Assembly (NCBI GenBank): GCA_014155875.1
Contig: JACEFZ010011685.1
Span: 372,001-436,000, forward strand
Reading direction: 5' to 3'
Source: Cepaea nemoralis
Lineage: Eukaryota; Mollusca; Gastropoda; Stylommatophora; Helicidae
DNA length: 64,000 nt
The translations under genes were made by a program, and so were the position numbers. Positions within the stretch are counted from its first letter, which is position 1; each line of letters starts with the position of its first letter. Shown in pieces: positions 1-9,639 of this stretch. The notes beneath the pieces are model-generated. The model was not told the DNA's origin and searched no databases. It saw only the letters and a program-made list of their open reading frames with translations.

Positions 1-205
1 ACAGAAAGACTATACAATCAGACAGAATGTGCACACAATCACAACATGAAAGACTATACAATCAGACAGAATGGGCACACAATCACAGATATAAAGACTA
101 CAATCAGACAGAATGGGCACACAATCCCAGACAGAAAGACTATACAATCAGACAGAATGGGCACACACTCACAACCTGAAAGACTATACAATCAGCCAAA
201 ATGTG
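1..205. repeat. Minisatellite, about 42-bp unit, five copies
   Basis: Imperfect tandem copies of a unit containing ACTATACAATCAGACAGAAT and GGGCACACAATC. The array runs from the window edge almost to the 3' side of exon 16. No coding potential beyond short chance frames. Confidence 0.85.
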
Positions 206-248
206 CACACAGAGTTCGGCTGACAATCTGCCCACAAAGAAAGGGTAC

Positions 249-379
249 CTGCAGCAGTACAGGATCCTGCCACTCTGGCTTGAGCGTAGTGACCTCATCT
301 TCTCCATCAGAGCCAGCAGAAACCCTGGGTCCATACTCTGTGGTCTGCATGCTAGATGAGTGGTCTGATGCTCTTCTGC
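249..379 (-). CDS. RPTP exon 16: D2 domain, degenerate WPD region to the pseudo-active-site cysteine
   Basis: 131 nt, acceptor CCACAG, donor AG|GTACCC. It starts in phase 0, matching exon 15, and ends two bases into a codon, the same intron position as at the D1 active site (exon 9/10). The 43 codons include MDPGFLLALMEKMRSL and end GRILYCC. In active phosphatases this stretch carries the WPD loop and ends VVHC-S. Here the WPD position reads CRP and the histidine before the cysteine is replaced by cysteine, so D2 is expected to be inactive, as D2 domains of many RPTPs are. The next exon, with the arginine of the C(X)5R loop, lies outside the window. Confidence 0.75.
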
Positions 380-404
380 CTGTGGATATACATGAATTTT
401 AAGA

Positions 405-640
405 CAATTCTCAATCAATCAATCAACCAATTCACATATCTTTATATAAATCGATCACCCAAATCATATAACGACAAATAAATCGATCAACTAATTTATC
501 AATCAATCAAGTCATCAACCAATCCATCAACCAATTGATTAATCAATCAATCAGTCGGTTCAGTTATCGATATACCCATCAATAGATCCACCAACTTATA
601 AATTAACGATCAATCGGTCTAGCAATCAAATGATCAATTA
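405..640. repeat. Degenerate AATC-rich simple repeat
   Basis: Irregular runs of ATCAATCAATCA and related tetramers, interrupted by unique bases. AT-rich intron filler with no gene signal. Confidence 0.7.
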
Positions 641-654
641 ATTACACAACACCA

Positions 655-760
655 AATAATACAACACATAAGGCACTCTCGGCTGCACACTGTTTTGCCT
701 GACACATCTCGCTGCATCTCGCCAGGATCCCACTACAGTGTATGATATAAAGTGAAATGA
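655..760 (-). mobile_element. Possible decayed Penelope-like terminal repeat fragment
   Basis: Read on the minus strand this contains CTGGCGAGATGCAGCGAGAT followed shortly by TCAGGCAAA. This resembles the 3' end of the Penelope-like copy at 38.5 kb, which reads CTGACGAGATGCAGCGAAAT and then CCAGGCAAT. The ribozyme core bases are mutated here. The match is short, so the assignment is tentative. Confidence 0.35.
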
Positions 761-810
761 CCAGTGACATGCTCGCCTCAAATACACAAGAGTAACAACG
801 GTCCCAGGAG

Positions 811-858
811 GATATACCAACCCATCCATCCATCCATCCATCCATCCATCCATCCATC
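811..858. repeat. (CATC)n microsatellite
   Basis: About eleven CATC units directly abutting the 3' end of a minus-strand LINE fragment. It probably grew from that element's 3' tail. Confidence 0.9.
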
Positions 859-861
859 ATG

Positions 862-1048
862 TGCCATGCCGATAATCGTGGGCTGTCATGTTTCGCCATT
901 TTACGCGATCAGAGTCGTGGATCAGCTCAGTGTTCTTGTCTCGACCATGCCACGTGTTCAAGACATCTAGGTATTTACTTCTCTGTCTTCCCCTTGTTCT
1001 CTTCCTCTCAATCTTGCCAGTTGTCACGAAGGTCTCCGATTTATAGGA
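862..1048 (-). mobile_element. 3' end of a non-LTR retrotransposon (family 2)
   Basis: This minus-strand stretch matches the C-terminal end of the family-2 reverse transcriptase pieces at 16.66-17.47 kb: the same arginine-rich tail region, then a run ending TGGCATGGCACA. It is 5' truncated and has the CATC repeat as its tail. It lies in the intron between exons 15 and 16. Confidence 0.65.
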
Positions 1049-1174
1049 AATAAAAAACTGTTAGGAATGTGCCACTCCGAAAACGTGAGATATACTAAAC
1101 AGGGACACGATGTACATAGCTTACAATAAACTCCACTGTAGGAAACGTAACTAACAGGAAATACATTTAATTAA

Positions 1175-1345
1175 ATGATATACAGACCAAATGGAAGCAG
1201 AGAAAGAGGCCGACCACGTAAACGATGGACAGAGGCAATAACATACTCTATGGGAGCCTCGATACACTGAAGCCCATAAGCGTACACTCTCCCGCTGTTT
1301 ATACTTCACCTCGACACCGCAAGGTACAAGAGGAACATGATGAGA
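1175..1345 (+). mobile_element. 3' end of a non-LTR retrotransposon (family 3)
   Basis: Closely resembles 57.88-58.07 kb: CGTAAACGATGGACAGA, then ACACTCTCCC, then GCTTCACCTC-like sequence, ending in GATGAGATGAGATGAG. Very short, 5' truncated copy with a GATGA simple tail. Confidence 0.6.
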
Positions 1346-1676
1346 TGAGATGAGATCAGATGAAATAAACAAAACAAAATTATAAAATAAAAATAAGTAC
1401 ATGATGACAAAACGAACGACCTTTCCATTAGAATAATCTTCATCAGGAACGGAACAAAACAAACAGGCCTAAATAAAAGCACTGGAATTCGAAAATTTAA
1501 TAATATTAAAACACAAATCCTTCGTTGTTAGAAAGGCAGCGCAGAAGTTCAGTTCAATTCAGTTCAGTTGTGAAAGATGCTAAATAAGAAAATGTGGAGC
1601 CGATGATGTGCAAACAGTATGATATGGATATATAGAGAGGAGTCAGCAGAGCTATACAGTGACATCTACAACTTAC

Positions 1677-1835
1677 CTTCACCGCAGACATGTTGACTAC
1701 CTTGTCTTTGTCTACGTTGATGACGACGTTTTGTTGTTTCCAGTACATGCTGAAGGGACCGGGTTCAGTCCTGATGGTAAACAGGGACAACTCCAGGGCT
1801 TGGTCATCACTGGCAGGCAGGTAGTGGCCCAGGGT
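1677..1835 (-). CDS. RPTP exon 15: D2 domain, central beta-sheet region
   Basis: 159 nt (53 codons), acceptor CCCCAG, donor AAG|GTAAGT, phase 0 at both ends, fitting exons 14 and 16. The peptide includes LGHYLPASDDQ and TEPGPFSMYWKQQNVVIN. In phosphatase domains this region normally begins with a C-x-x-YWP motif followed by the strands before the WPD loop. Here GHYLP takes the place of that motif, a diverged form typical of inactive D2 domains. Identification rests mainly on position and phase between two clearer D2 exons. Confidence 0.7.
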
Positions 1836-2039
1836 CTGGGGAACAGGCATGTGTCTAATGTCAGGTCATTTGTCTACATGTCATGTGATTTTGTCAACAT
1901 ATTATATAATGTGATTTGTCTGTAGTGCCATGTTAATTGTCTATATGCCATGTCATTTGTCTACGTATCATTTGTTACATGGTCTGTCGTGTGTCTACAT
2001 GTCATATCCGTTAATTCAGTCCATACACAGGATAGACGT

Positions 2040-2295
2040 TTTGTGATCTACTTCTGATCTATCTATGATGTACCTATCGTTTGTCTATGATCTATCTCTG
2101 ATCTGTCTATGATCTATCTCTGATCTATCTATAAGGTACCTCTGATCTATCTATAAGCTACCTCTGATCTGTCTATGATCTACCTCTGATCTATCTATAA
2201 GCTACCTCTGATCTGTCTATGATCTACCTCTGATCTATCTATAAGCTACCTCTGATCTGTCTTTGATATATCTATGATCTACCTATGCCCTATCT
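2040..2295. repeat. Minisatellite, TCTGATCTATCTATGATCTACC-type
   Basis: Tandem imperfect units of about 11-24 bp built from CTCTGATCT, GTCTATGATCTA and CTATAAGCTAC. Intronic, no gene. Confidence 0.85.
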
Positions 2296-2357
2296 ATGAA
2301 ACATGTATGCTAAGTTAAGCTTGTTCTTCTGTTGGAGTAACCACTATTATCAAACTT

Positions 2358-2645
2358 GTCGGCATGGTCGAATGGATAAGAACGCTCGTTCTTAAACATC
2401 CAGTGTGCTGATGCCGAGGTAAGGGGTTCAACCCCTACACCGGACAGTTAGACTAAAATGTTGATTACTCGTCCTTGAATCAAGGACGTAAATTACAAGT
2501 ACTTCTAAAGTCGGAGTGGGTTCGCCTGATGGCGAGGGGCACTGGCAATTGGGAAAGTTAATCCACACACAAAATTCAACCCAGCATTAAATAGAAGTAG
2601 TGTGTATAGACTACGCTTGAGTTCAAAGCGAGCGGGAACACACAC
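2358..2645 (+). mobile_element. tRNA-derived SINE (family B)
   Basis: The head looks like a tRNA gene, with an A-box-like TGGTCGAATGG and a B-box-like GGGTTCAACCCC about 50 bases later. A body follows containing GAGTGGGTTCGCCTGATGGC and a GCTTGAGTTCAAAGCGAG 3' part. The same body, with tRNA-like box and 3' part, occurs inverted at 63,088-63,370. Two copies with the same layout support a SINE rather than a lone tRNA pseudogene. Confidence 0.75.
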
Positions 2646-2654
2646 AAAAAAAGA

Positions 2655-2945
2655 CTGGTCGTCTCGATGAGGTCACATGACCAAGGTCAGATATCACCCA
2701 TGGCAACATCTTGAAGCGGCTCTCCATGGCGCAGATCCTAGTAGGGTCAAGGACTGGGATCCTTGTAGGGTCAAGGTTCACAGGATGGCTAAGCCTCACC
2801 ACAGACGTGAACTTGGAGTACATGCTGCGCAACCTGTTGGTGGCGGAACTTGGAGAGGGTACAGAGAGGTCTGCACCACAGCCCCCGTGAAGACGGTACT
2901 TCGTAGCTGCTCAGTGACATCCTCTAGGCCAACATGAGTCTGATA
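2655..2945. other. Unassigned block weakly similar to 21.7-21.9 kb
   Basis: Both blocks share a CAACCTG/CAGCTGG-like start, a GAGAGGG/GAGGGGG stretch and a CCCCGTGAAGA core. Open frames exist on both strands but none matches a family I know. It could be an old dispersed repeat. It does not fit any phosphatase exon by phase. Confidence 0.35.
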
Positions 2946-3039
2946 GCTGCATGTCTTGTTCAGAGCTTGGAGGAGCTGAGGTGTTAATGTGCCGGAGTTG
3001 AAGAGTTAGATCCCCCGGTGTCTCGAGTACTCACAAACA

Positions 3040-3432
3040 ACTACATAACCAGCCAACCAACCAAACAACCAGCCAACCAACGAACCAAACCGTCAACCAT
3101 CCACATACAAAGCCCACTATCCACACAACAAGCCCACTATCCACACAACAAGCCAACAATCCACACAACAAGCCAACAATCCACACAATAAGCCAATAAT
3201 CCACACAACACGCCCACTATCCACACAACAAGCCAACAATCCACACAACAAGCACACTATCCACACAACAAGCCCACTATACACAAAACAAGCCCACTAT
3301 CCACACAATAAGCCAACAATCCACACAACAAGCCAACAATAGACACAACAAGCCCACCATCCACTCAACAAGCCCACCACCCACATAACAAACCCACCAC
3401 CCGCACAACAAACCAACCATCCAAGCAGCTAA
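3040..3432. repeat. 20-bp minisatellite, about 18 copies
   Basis: Unit CCACACAACAAGCCCACTAT with variants ending CAACAAT; copy boundaries drift at both ends. Confidence 0.9.
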
Positions 3433-3819
3433 GCTACCGCTGTTATATTAACCTCATCACCCCTGCAGTACTGATTGCTCTATACAATTATGATTCTAGC
3501 ACCATATGCGTATTACGTCATAAGAAATGTAAACTGTGTCCTTTCCTGTTTTACCTAATTCAGTGCCAGACAAAACAGTAAGCTTGGACCAAACATTGTA
3601 CACAATCAAATAAACAAGTATTATAATGTACATTTCCATTCACTGAAGATACCGCGAAAGGAAATCAATAACACGATGCCCCTAGTATGGTGATAAGTTG
3701 TCCCTCTGTCCAAATGGGCGGTCACCATATGGCGATATATTATCCTTCTGCAGTGAATCAGTTACAACTAATTGAACACACACTATGTACTTTCCCAAAT
3801 AGAGAGATTAAATTCTGAC
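3433..3819. other. Intron sequence without recognised features
   Basis: AT-rich unique sequence upstream (in plus coordinates) of exon 14. I see no repeat, gene or element. Confidence 0.6.
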
Positions 3820-3957
3820 CTGGTCTTGAACTATTAAGTCAGTCTGGAAAGCCACGATCATGGAGATCCTGTACTGTGTCACCAGGCGCCAGAAATCTGT
3901 GACGGTGGATGACCGGGGTAGCTGTGTCAGGATCTGCTGGTTCTGCTTGGCCACACT
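3820..3957 (-). CDS. RPTP exon 14: D2 domain, DFWRL motif
   Basis: 138 nt (46 codons), acceptor GACCAG, donor CAG|GTCAGA, phase 0 at both ends. The peptide contains ILTQLPRSSTVTDFWRLVTQ, the typical D2 version of the conserved Q-G-P-L...T-x-x-DFWR-M block, followed by YRISMIVAFQTD in place of the usual VxxIVML strand. In this family the block packs under the active site and supports the fold. It follows exon 13 without a phase break. Confidence 0.9.
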
Positions 3958-4261
3958 CTGGTCACATTGTAGTAGAAGGGTCACATGGTTAGATGTCTTC
4001 AAATATTACAACATGGCTGTAGTTGGGCGTGGTTGTCCATGTCATAGTTACTGTCTTTACCATCAGTCAGTGCCAGATAATGAGTCTCCAACACGTCTGT
4101 CTTGTGTCTTTATGTTGCACTCATTCACGCCTCTTCCAGCTCATACCTGGATGATGTTTACGCACAAGTAACAATACCTCCAAACACACGCACCCTCACG
4201 TTTCTCATACCTAGATGTTTATACCCGCATGTAACATTACATCCACGTACGCTTGTCCTAT

Positions 4262-4498
4262 CAGCTTCTAGTCAAGATTTTACGGACGCAGTTCGTAATC
4301 CCGCATTCGAAACACAGCTATGGGCGATTTAGTGGCAGACCGCCTAACATTGGGATTTTTATGAAATTTTATGAGTGCAGGTCATTCAGTCAGCAATGAC
4401 AAACTTCTGAACGTAAACTTGCCCAGGAATCACGAACAGCCAGACAATTCTGGGGTTGACTGCTATGTCCTGTAAAGGATATGCAACTTACTAACGCT
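4262..4498 (+). mobile_element. SINE (family A) copy
   Basis: Shares with four other copies the block TTACGGACGCAGTTCGTAAT near the head, then CTGAACGTAAACTTGCC, then GGGGTTGACTGC and GTCCTGTAAAGGATATGCAA at the 3' end. Its tRNA-like front is partly lost. Confidence 0.75.
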
Positions 4499-4814
4499 TG
4501 TCCTGCAGGTTTGACTTATTCGTCCTATACACGCCGATTCGTCATTTTTAATCATATCTCCATGACGTAATACACATACACTCACACAAACCTCGCATAT
4601 TTCATTACGTGTGAACAACCTAGATTAGACAGAATGTATTTCACACTCAACAACATAAACTAGAAAGTATTTATTTCTACCGCTCAACAAACTTTTCCAG
4701 AAGTGCCAGACAATTCTATAATTGTTGCATCTCAACAACACATGCAGGGCAACTTAGGACTGTCTGGTTATACAACACATGACATGATCAAGACTTTATG
4801 TGCAGCGACCTTAC

Positions 4815-4888
4815 CGGCACCAGCACAGCGTTGATGTAATCATCCACGTCATCATTTTCCCGCGCTAGAATGGCTCTGTAGGTCACGT
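4815..4888 (-). CDS. RPTP exon 13: D2 domain, DYINA motif
   Basis: 74 nt, acceptor TTTGCAG, donor CCG|GTAAGG. The first two bases complete a codon begun in exon 12, then 24 codons end in phase 0. The peptide carries DDVDDYINAVLVP, the D2 version of the conserved DYINAS motif. The intron phase before it equals that before the paralogous D1 exon 5 (23,883-23,959), as expected when D1 and D2 arose by duplication of the domain with its introns. Confidence 0.9.
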
Positions 4889-4924
4889 CTGCAAAGAGAA
4901 GAAGGTCACAGAGCAACAGAAGAC

Positions 4925-6265
4925 AAGAACCAGTTCATGGTACACATTGTAGCAGATCTGAGGACAACAGGGTGATGTACTGTACAGATTGTAGCAGATC
5001 TGAGGACAACAGGGTGATGTAATGTACCCATTTTAGTAGATCTCAGAACAACAAAATAATGTAATGTACAGATTGTAGCAGATCTCAGAACAACAGGGTG
5101 ATGTAATGTACACATTTTAGCAGATCTCAGAACAACAGGGTGATGTAATGTACACATTGTAGCAGATCTGAGAACAACAGGGTGATGTACTGTACAGATT
5201 GTAGCAGATCTGAGGACAACAGGGTGATGTAATGTACCCATTTTAGTAGATCTCAGAACAACAAAATAATGTAATGTACAGATTGTAGCAGATCTCAGAA
5301 CAACAGGGTGATGTAATGTACATATTTTAGCAGATCTCAGAACAACAGGGTGATGTAATGTACACATTGTAGCAGATCTGAGAACAACAGGGTGATGTAC
5401 TGTACAGATTGTAGCAGATCTCAGAACAACAGGGTGATGTAATGTACACATTGTAGCAGATCTGAGAACAACAGGGTGATGTACTGTACAGATTGTAGCA
5501 GATCTCAGAACAACAGGGTGATGTAATGTACATATTTTAGCAGATCTCAGAACAACAGGGTGATGTAATGTACAGATTGTAGCAGATCTCAGAACAACAG
5601 AATAATGTAATGTACAGATTGTAGCAGATCTCAGGGCAATATGGTAACGTAATGTACAGATTGTAGCAGATCTGAGAACAACAGAATAATGTAATGTACA
5701 GATTGTAGCAGATCTCAGAACAACAGAATAATGTAATGTACAGATTGTAGCAGATCTCAGAACAACAGAATAATGTAATGTACAGATTGTAGCAGATCTC
5801 AGAACAACAGAATAATGTAATGTACAGATTGTAGCAGATCTCAGAACAACAGGGTGATGTAATGTACAGATTGTAGCAGATCTCAGAACAACAGGGTGAT
5901 GTAATGTACAGATTGTAGCAGATCTCAGAACAACAGAATAATGTAATGTACAGATTGTAGCAGATCTCAGAACAACAGGGTGATGTAATGTACAGATTGT
6001 AGCAGATCTCAGAACAACAGAATAATGTAATGTACAGATTGTAGCAGATCTCAGAACAACAGAATAATGTAATGTACAGATTGTAGCAGATCTCAGAACA
6101 ACAGAATAATGTAATGTACAGATTGTAGCAGATCTCAGAACAACAGGGTGATGTAATGTACAGATTGTAGCAGATCTCAGAACAACAGAATAATGTAATG
6201 TACAGATTGTAGCAGATCTCAGAACAACAGGGTGATGTACTGTACAGATTGTAGCAGATCTTAGC
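4925..6265. repeat. 42-bp minisatellite, about 32 copies
   Basis: The unit contains GTAGCAGATCTCAGAACAAC then AGAATAATGTAATGTACAGATT or a GGGTGATG variant. Because 42 is a multiple of three, one minus-strand frame stays open for about 450 codons as a 14-residue repeat; this has no start context, domain or splice support. The array starts about 35 bp upstream of exon 13 in gene orientation. In its first 650 bp, groups of variant units recur in the same order, a higher-order duplication. Confidence 0.95.
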
Positions 6266-6275
6266 ACAACAGGTT

Positions 6276-7450
6276 AATGTAATCGTGTAACTGTGTCTAT
6301 GAAATATGTCAGTGTAATACGTTTGTGTAATGTGTTAGTGTAATGAGTCAGTGTAATGAGACAGTGTAATGAATCAGTGTAATGAGTCAGTGTAATATGT
6401 CAGTGTAATGAGTCAGTGAAATGAGTCAGTGTAATGAGTCAGTGTAATGAGTCAGTGTAATGAGTCAGTGTGAACGTTTCTAATAAATGAGTCATTGTAA
6501 TGAGTCAGTGTAATGAGTCAGTGTAATGAGTCAGTGTATTGAGTCAGTGTAATGTGTCAGTGTAATAAGTCAGTGTAATGAGTCAGTGTAATGAGTCAGT
6601 GTAATGTGTCAGTGTAATGAGTCAGTGTAATGAGTCAGTGTAATGTGTCAGTGTAATTAATCTGTGTAATGTGTCAGCATAATGTGTAAGTGTAACGAAT
6701 CAGTGTAATGAGTTAGTGTAATGAGTCAGTGCAAACGTGTCTCTGAAATGAGTCAGTGTAACTGTTTCTATGAAATGAGTCAGTGTAACAGTGTGAATGA
6801 AATCAGTCAGTGTAACCGTGTGAATGAAATGAGTCAGTGTAACCGTGTGAATGAAATGAGTCAGTGTAACCTGTCTATGACATGAGTCAGTGTAACCTGT
6901 CTATGACATGAGTCAGTGTAACCGTGTGAATGAAATGAGTCAGTGTAACCTGTCCATGACATGAGTCAGTGTAACTGTTTCTATGAAATGAGTCAGTGTA
7001 ACCGTGTGAATGAAATGAGTCAGTGTAACCTGTCTATGACATAAGTCAGTGTAATATGTCAGTGTAATGAGTCAGTGAAATAAGTCAGTGTAATGAGTCT
7101 GTGTAATATGTCAGTGTAACGAGTCAGTGTAAAATGTCAGTGTAATGAATCAGTGTAATGATTCAGTGTAATGAGTCAGTGTAACGTGTCAGTGTAATGA
7201 GTCAGTGTAATGTGTCAGTGTAATGTGTAAGTGTAACGAATCAGTGTAATGAGTTAGTGTAACGAGTCAGTGTAAACGTGTCTCTGAAATGAGTCAGTGT
7301 AACTGTTTCTATGAAATGAGTCAGTGTAACCTGTCTATGAAGTGAGTCAGTGTAACCTGTCTATGACATGAGTCAGTGTAACCTGTCTATGACATGAGTC
7401 AGTGTAACCTGTCTATGACATGAGTCAGTGTAACCTGTCTATGACATGAG
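6276..7450. repeat. 13-bp and 26-bp minisatellite
   Basis: Starts as GTGTAATGAGTCA repeats (13 bp) and passes into composite units of about 26 bp such as CTGTCTATGACATGAGTCAG. The last copies end about 15 bp from the donor of exon 12. Confidence 0.95.
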
Positions 7451-7464
7451 TCCAGACAACTTAC

Positions 7465-7570
7465 TAGCTCCGACTGCGCTGTCGCTCTCTGTATTGTTGT
7501 ACACTTCGCAAGGATTCTCGACGCTTCCATCGTGTCTCTGCCTATCATCATCACACGCGCAGCAGATTGC
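7465..7570 (-). CDS. RPTP exon 12: linker between D1 and D2
   Basis: 106 nt, acceptor TGTACAG, donor GCTA|GTAAGT. It starts in phase 0 (matches exon 11) and ends one base into a codon (matches the two-base lead of exon 13). The 35 codons read as a cysteine-containing acidic linker with CDDDRQRHDG and CEVYNNTES. No motif proves its identity, but it fits in position and in both phases, and its length suits the usual D1-D2 spacing. The frame stays open upstream of the acceptor to about 7,741, so a longer exon cannot be excluded. Confidence 0.7.
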
Positions 7571-7917
7571 CTGTACATGAATAGAGAAGGTCTCGTTCAC
7601 AAATTGTGGATTATTATAAAGAAAACACTTGACTTTGTTGGTGGAGTGGCTCAGATAATACAGCGTCCACCTCTGTCTCACGCAGCTGGGGTTCGCTTCA
7701 GGGTGTGGCCTATACGGAGTTGTAGAAAAACGACAAAGATGTTATACTCCCCTATGATTCTAGGGTAAAGGATCAGACGACTATCTTTCTTGGACAGGGC
7801 GATGACATGGGAGGACATTTGTACACGCTGTAAATGTTGCATTCCCTCGCCATCAGCAACTCCAAACAAATACATCGACCAGTTCTCTACCTTGTACATG
7901 TTTTTTTTCCGCATATT

Positions 7918-8005
7918 CTCTGCAGGAAATCGCGGTCAACATAAGCATCTTTCAACTGATTGTTAATTTCCTGGCAAGATTACGCTGAGTAGTTTGCCAT
8001 TTACA
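7918..8005 (-). mobile_element. SINE (family A) 3' fragment
   Basis: Minus-strand match to the 3' half of family A: CTTGCCAGGAAATTAACAAT, then TTATGTTGACCGCGATTTCC. Only about 90 bp remains. Confidence 0.5.
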
Positions 8006-8078
8006 TTCCCAATATTTATGTGTATTATAAATCAACAAATTAGTGTTCAGGACAAACACATACACATGAAAAGTTAAC

Positions 8079-8109
<31 letters not shown>

Positions 8110-8114
8110 AAAAA
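8079..8114. repeat. Poly(C) next to poly(A)
   Basis: About 22 C residues followed by about 15 A residues; length likely variable or uncertain in the assembly. Confidence 0.9.
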
Positions 8115-8284
8115 TGCGAGAAAGCTGACTGCACAGACAGAGCCGATTGATTCACAATAAAGATGTGAACGCTTGGCTACAAATGTGAAATGTATCACGT
8201 TCATCCACTACCCTTCCTAACACCACACAACTGTTTTCCGTCTCATTCACATATGTGTGAAATATGGTCTCAAGATATTATCTT

Positions 8285-8510
8285 GCCAATGCCAATCCTG
8301 GACAATGACAGAAAAAAGAGAAAAGAAAATTCGCAACAGAAATGAGATCCCTGAGAAGAATACTCAACGTATCAAGAAGAGATAAGATCAGAAATGAAGA
8401 AATCAGGACTATAGTGGGGGTTACAGGTGCACTAGATTTTATTAGAAAGCAGCAAGTCAAATGGTTTGGCCATGCAAGTAGGTTACCATTCAACAGCATA
8501 CCACAACAAT
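8285..8510 (+). mobile_element. Non-LTR retrotransposon fragment (family 3), plus-strand arm
   Basis: Encodes MRSLRRILNVSRRDKIRNEE and, after a short gap, DFIRKQQVKWFGHASRLP, the C-terminal region of a LINE reverse transcriptase ORF. It faces a minus-strand copy of the same region at 8,513-8,715, so the two form an inverted repeat. Confidence 0.8.
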
Positions 8511-8512
8511 TT

Positions 8513-8715
8513 CTTCATTTCTGATCTTATCTCTTCTTGATACGTTGAGCATTCTTCTCAGGAATCTCATATCTGTTGTTGTGATTGTTCTTTTCTCTTT
8601 TTCTGTCATTATCCAGGTTTGGCATTGGTAGCATTGACTTGGTCGGCAGATTGTGTTGTAAAGTGCTTTCTTAGTAGTTATTGATACACGTTTGTTCTTT
8701 AGTATTGGTGCCATT
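8513..8715 (-). mobile_element. Non-LTR retrotransposon fragment (family 3), minus-strand arm
   Basis: Encodes the overlapping segment of the same ORF, with RPSQCYQCQTWIMTEKEKR followed by MRFLRRMLNVSRRDKIRNEE. It extends further upstream in the ORF than its plus-strand partner. Confidence 0.8.
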
Positions 8716-8849
8716 TGTCCAATGAGTTGGTTTGCACGACCAACCGTCTACGAACGACCAACTAAACTTACCTTCGCGGTGGTAGAATATAAAACAGACA
8801 CGGCGCTAACAATGGGTGTATTTTATACATGTTTATATTGGGGTATCTA

Positions 8850-9080
8850 TGTCGTTGGGGTTACGGACGCAATTCGTAATCCCGCATACCGCGTTCGAAA
8901 TACAGCTGCGGGAGATTTGGCAGCAGACCGTCGTGCTTTGTTTTTCATTACAAGGCATGAGAGCCGTCGTTTTGAAAGCAATGACACAGTACTGAACGTA
9001 AACTTGCCAATAAATCACACACAGCCAAAAAGATGCTGGGGTTGATTGCCATGCTCTGTACAGGATATGCGACTAACTTT
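8850..9080 (+). mobile_element. SINE (family A) copy
   Basis: GGGGTTACGGACGCAATTCG, a GTTCGAAATACAGC block, CTGAACGTAAACTTGCC and CAGGATATGCGACTAACTTT in the family order. It ends about 30 bp from the donor of exon 11. Confidence 0.8.
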
Positions 9081-9109
9081 TATATCAGGGAAGGTGATCA
9101 GACAATTAC

Positions 9110-9256
9110 TTTGAATTCTGCCTCCATGTTTGTCTGCCCAGACTTGCCGCTTCTCTCCAGTGTTTCAACTCTGCACCGGATGTCATCGCCGGTGACGGTG
9201 GTACCGATACACAGCATGGCCACCAAGGCCGCCCGGTGCAGGAATATGTACTGGTC
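9110..9256 (-). CDS. RPTP exon 11: end of D1, Q-loop
   Basis: 147 nt (49 codons), acceptor TTCCAG, donor AAA|GTAATT, phase 0 at both ends. It begins DQYIFLHRAALVAMLC, the continuation of the Q-loop (M-V-Q-T-x-x-Q-Y) whose glutamines position water for hydrolysis of the phospho-cysteine intermediate. It continues with the C-terminal helix and ends NMEAEFK, matching the E-F segment that normally closes D1 before the linker. Confidence 0.95.
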
Positions 9257-9345
9257 CTGGAACAGAATATAGAAACACGGGTTATGTTACTGTTCTATAG
9301 AACACAATATAGAAACATGGGTTAAGTTACTGTTTTATAGAGCAA
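9257..9345. repeat. Two tandem copies of about 45 bp beside the exon 11 acceptor
   Basis: AACAGAATATAGAAACACGG followed by TTATGTTACTGTTCTATAGA, then the same again with few changes, immediately upstream of the exon in gene orientation. Confidence 0.75.
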
Positions 9346-9639
9346 TCCAACTTCGTATGTTGTCTAGTGCGTCCTCTAGTCTCTACTTCCGTCGTCTACT
9401 TCTTATGAACATTACATGACACAACCTACAGTGGTAATAAAGCTCAATAGTGACCATTGATGGTAATGGGGCCTGTCTCAATCCAGACTGTGCTACAGGT
9501 ATCTTGATTCTACAGGACGCAATGGCGCTGTCTTTCTCTGTGATAGTGTCAATGAGGACCTTGGTCCTTGCAAGAACTCTGTAGGACCTGCACGTTCATA
9601 GGACTGGCACAGGCCTGCCAAACTAGAACACTCTGGAAC

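Noticed and set aside
4906..6267. 453-codon minus-strand open frame
   Set aside because: It is the translation of the 42-bp minisatellite; unit length divisible by three explains it, and it has no domain, splice site or start support.
1..7450. CRISPR-like arrays
   Set aside because: All arrays are head-to-tail tandem repeats without unique spacers, in a eukaryotic intron setting.
7571..7741. Upstream extension of exon 12 encoding RQRWTLYYLSHSTNKVKC
   Set aside because: The frame is open, but the acceptor at 7,571 gives exact phase agreement with exon 11; no domain was recognised in the extension.
7465..7741. A separate second phosphatase gene starting near 7.5 kb
   Set aside because: Exon 12 joins exon 11 and exon 13 in phase, so one gene explains D1, linker and D2.
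8692..9045. 117-codon plus-strand frame
   Set aside because: It runs across LINE and SINE sequence; chance frame.
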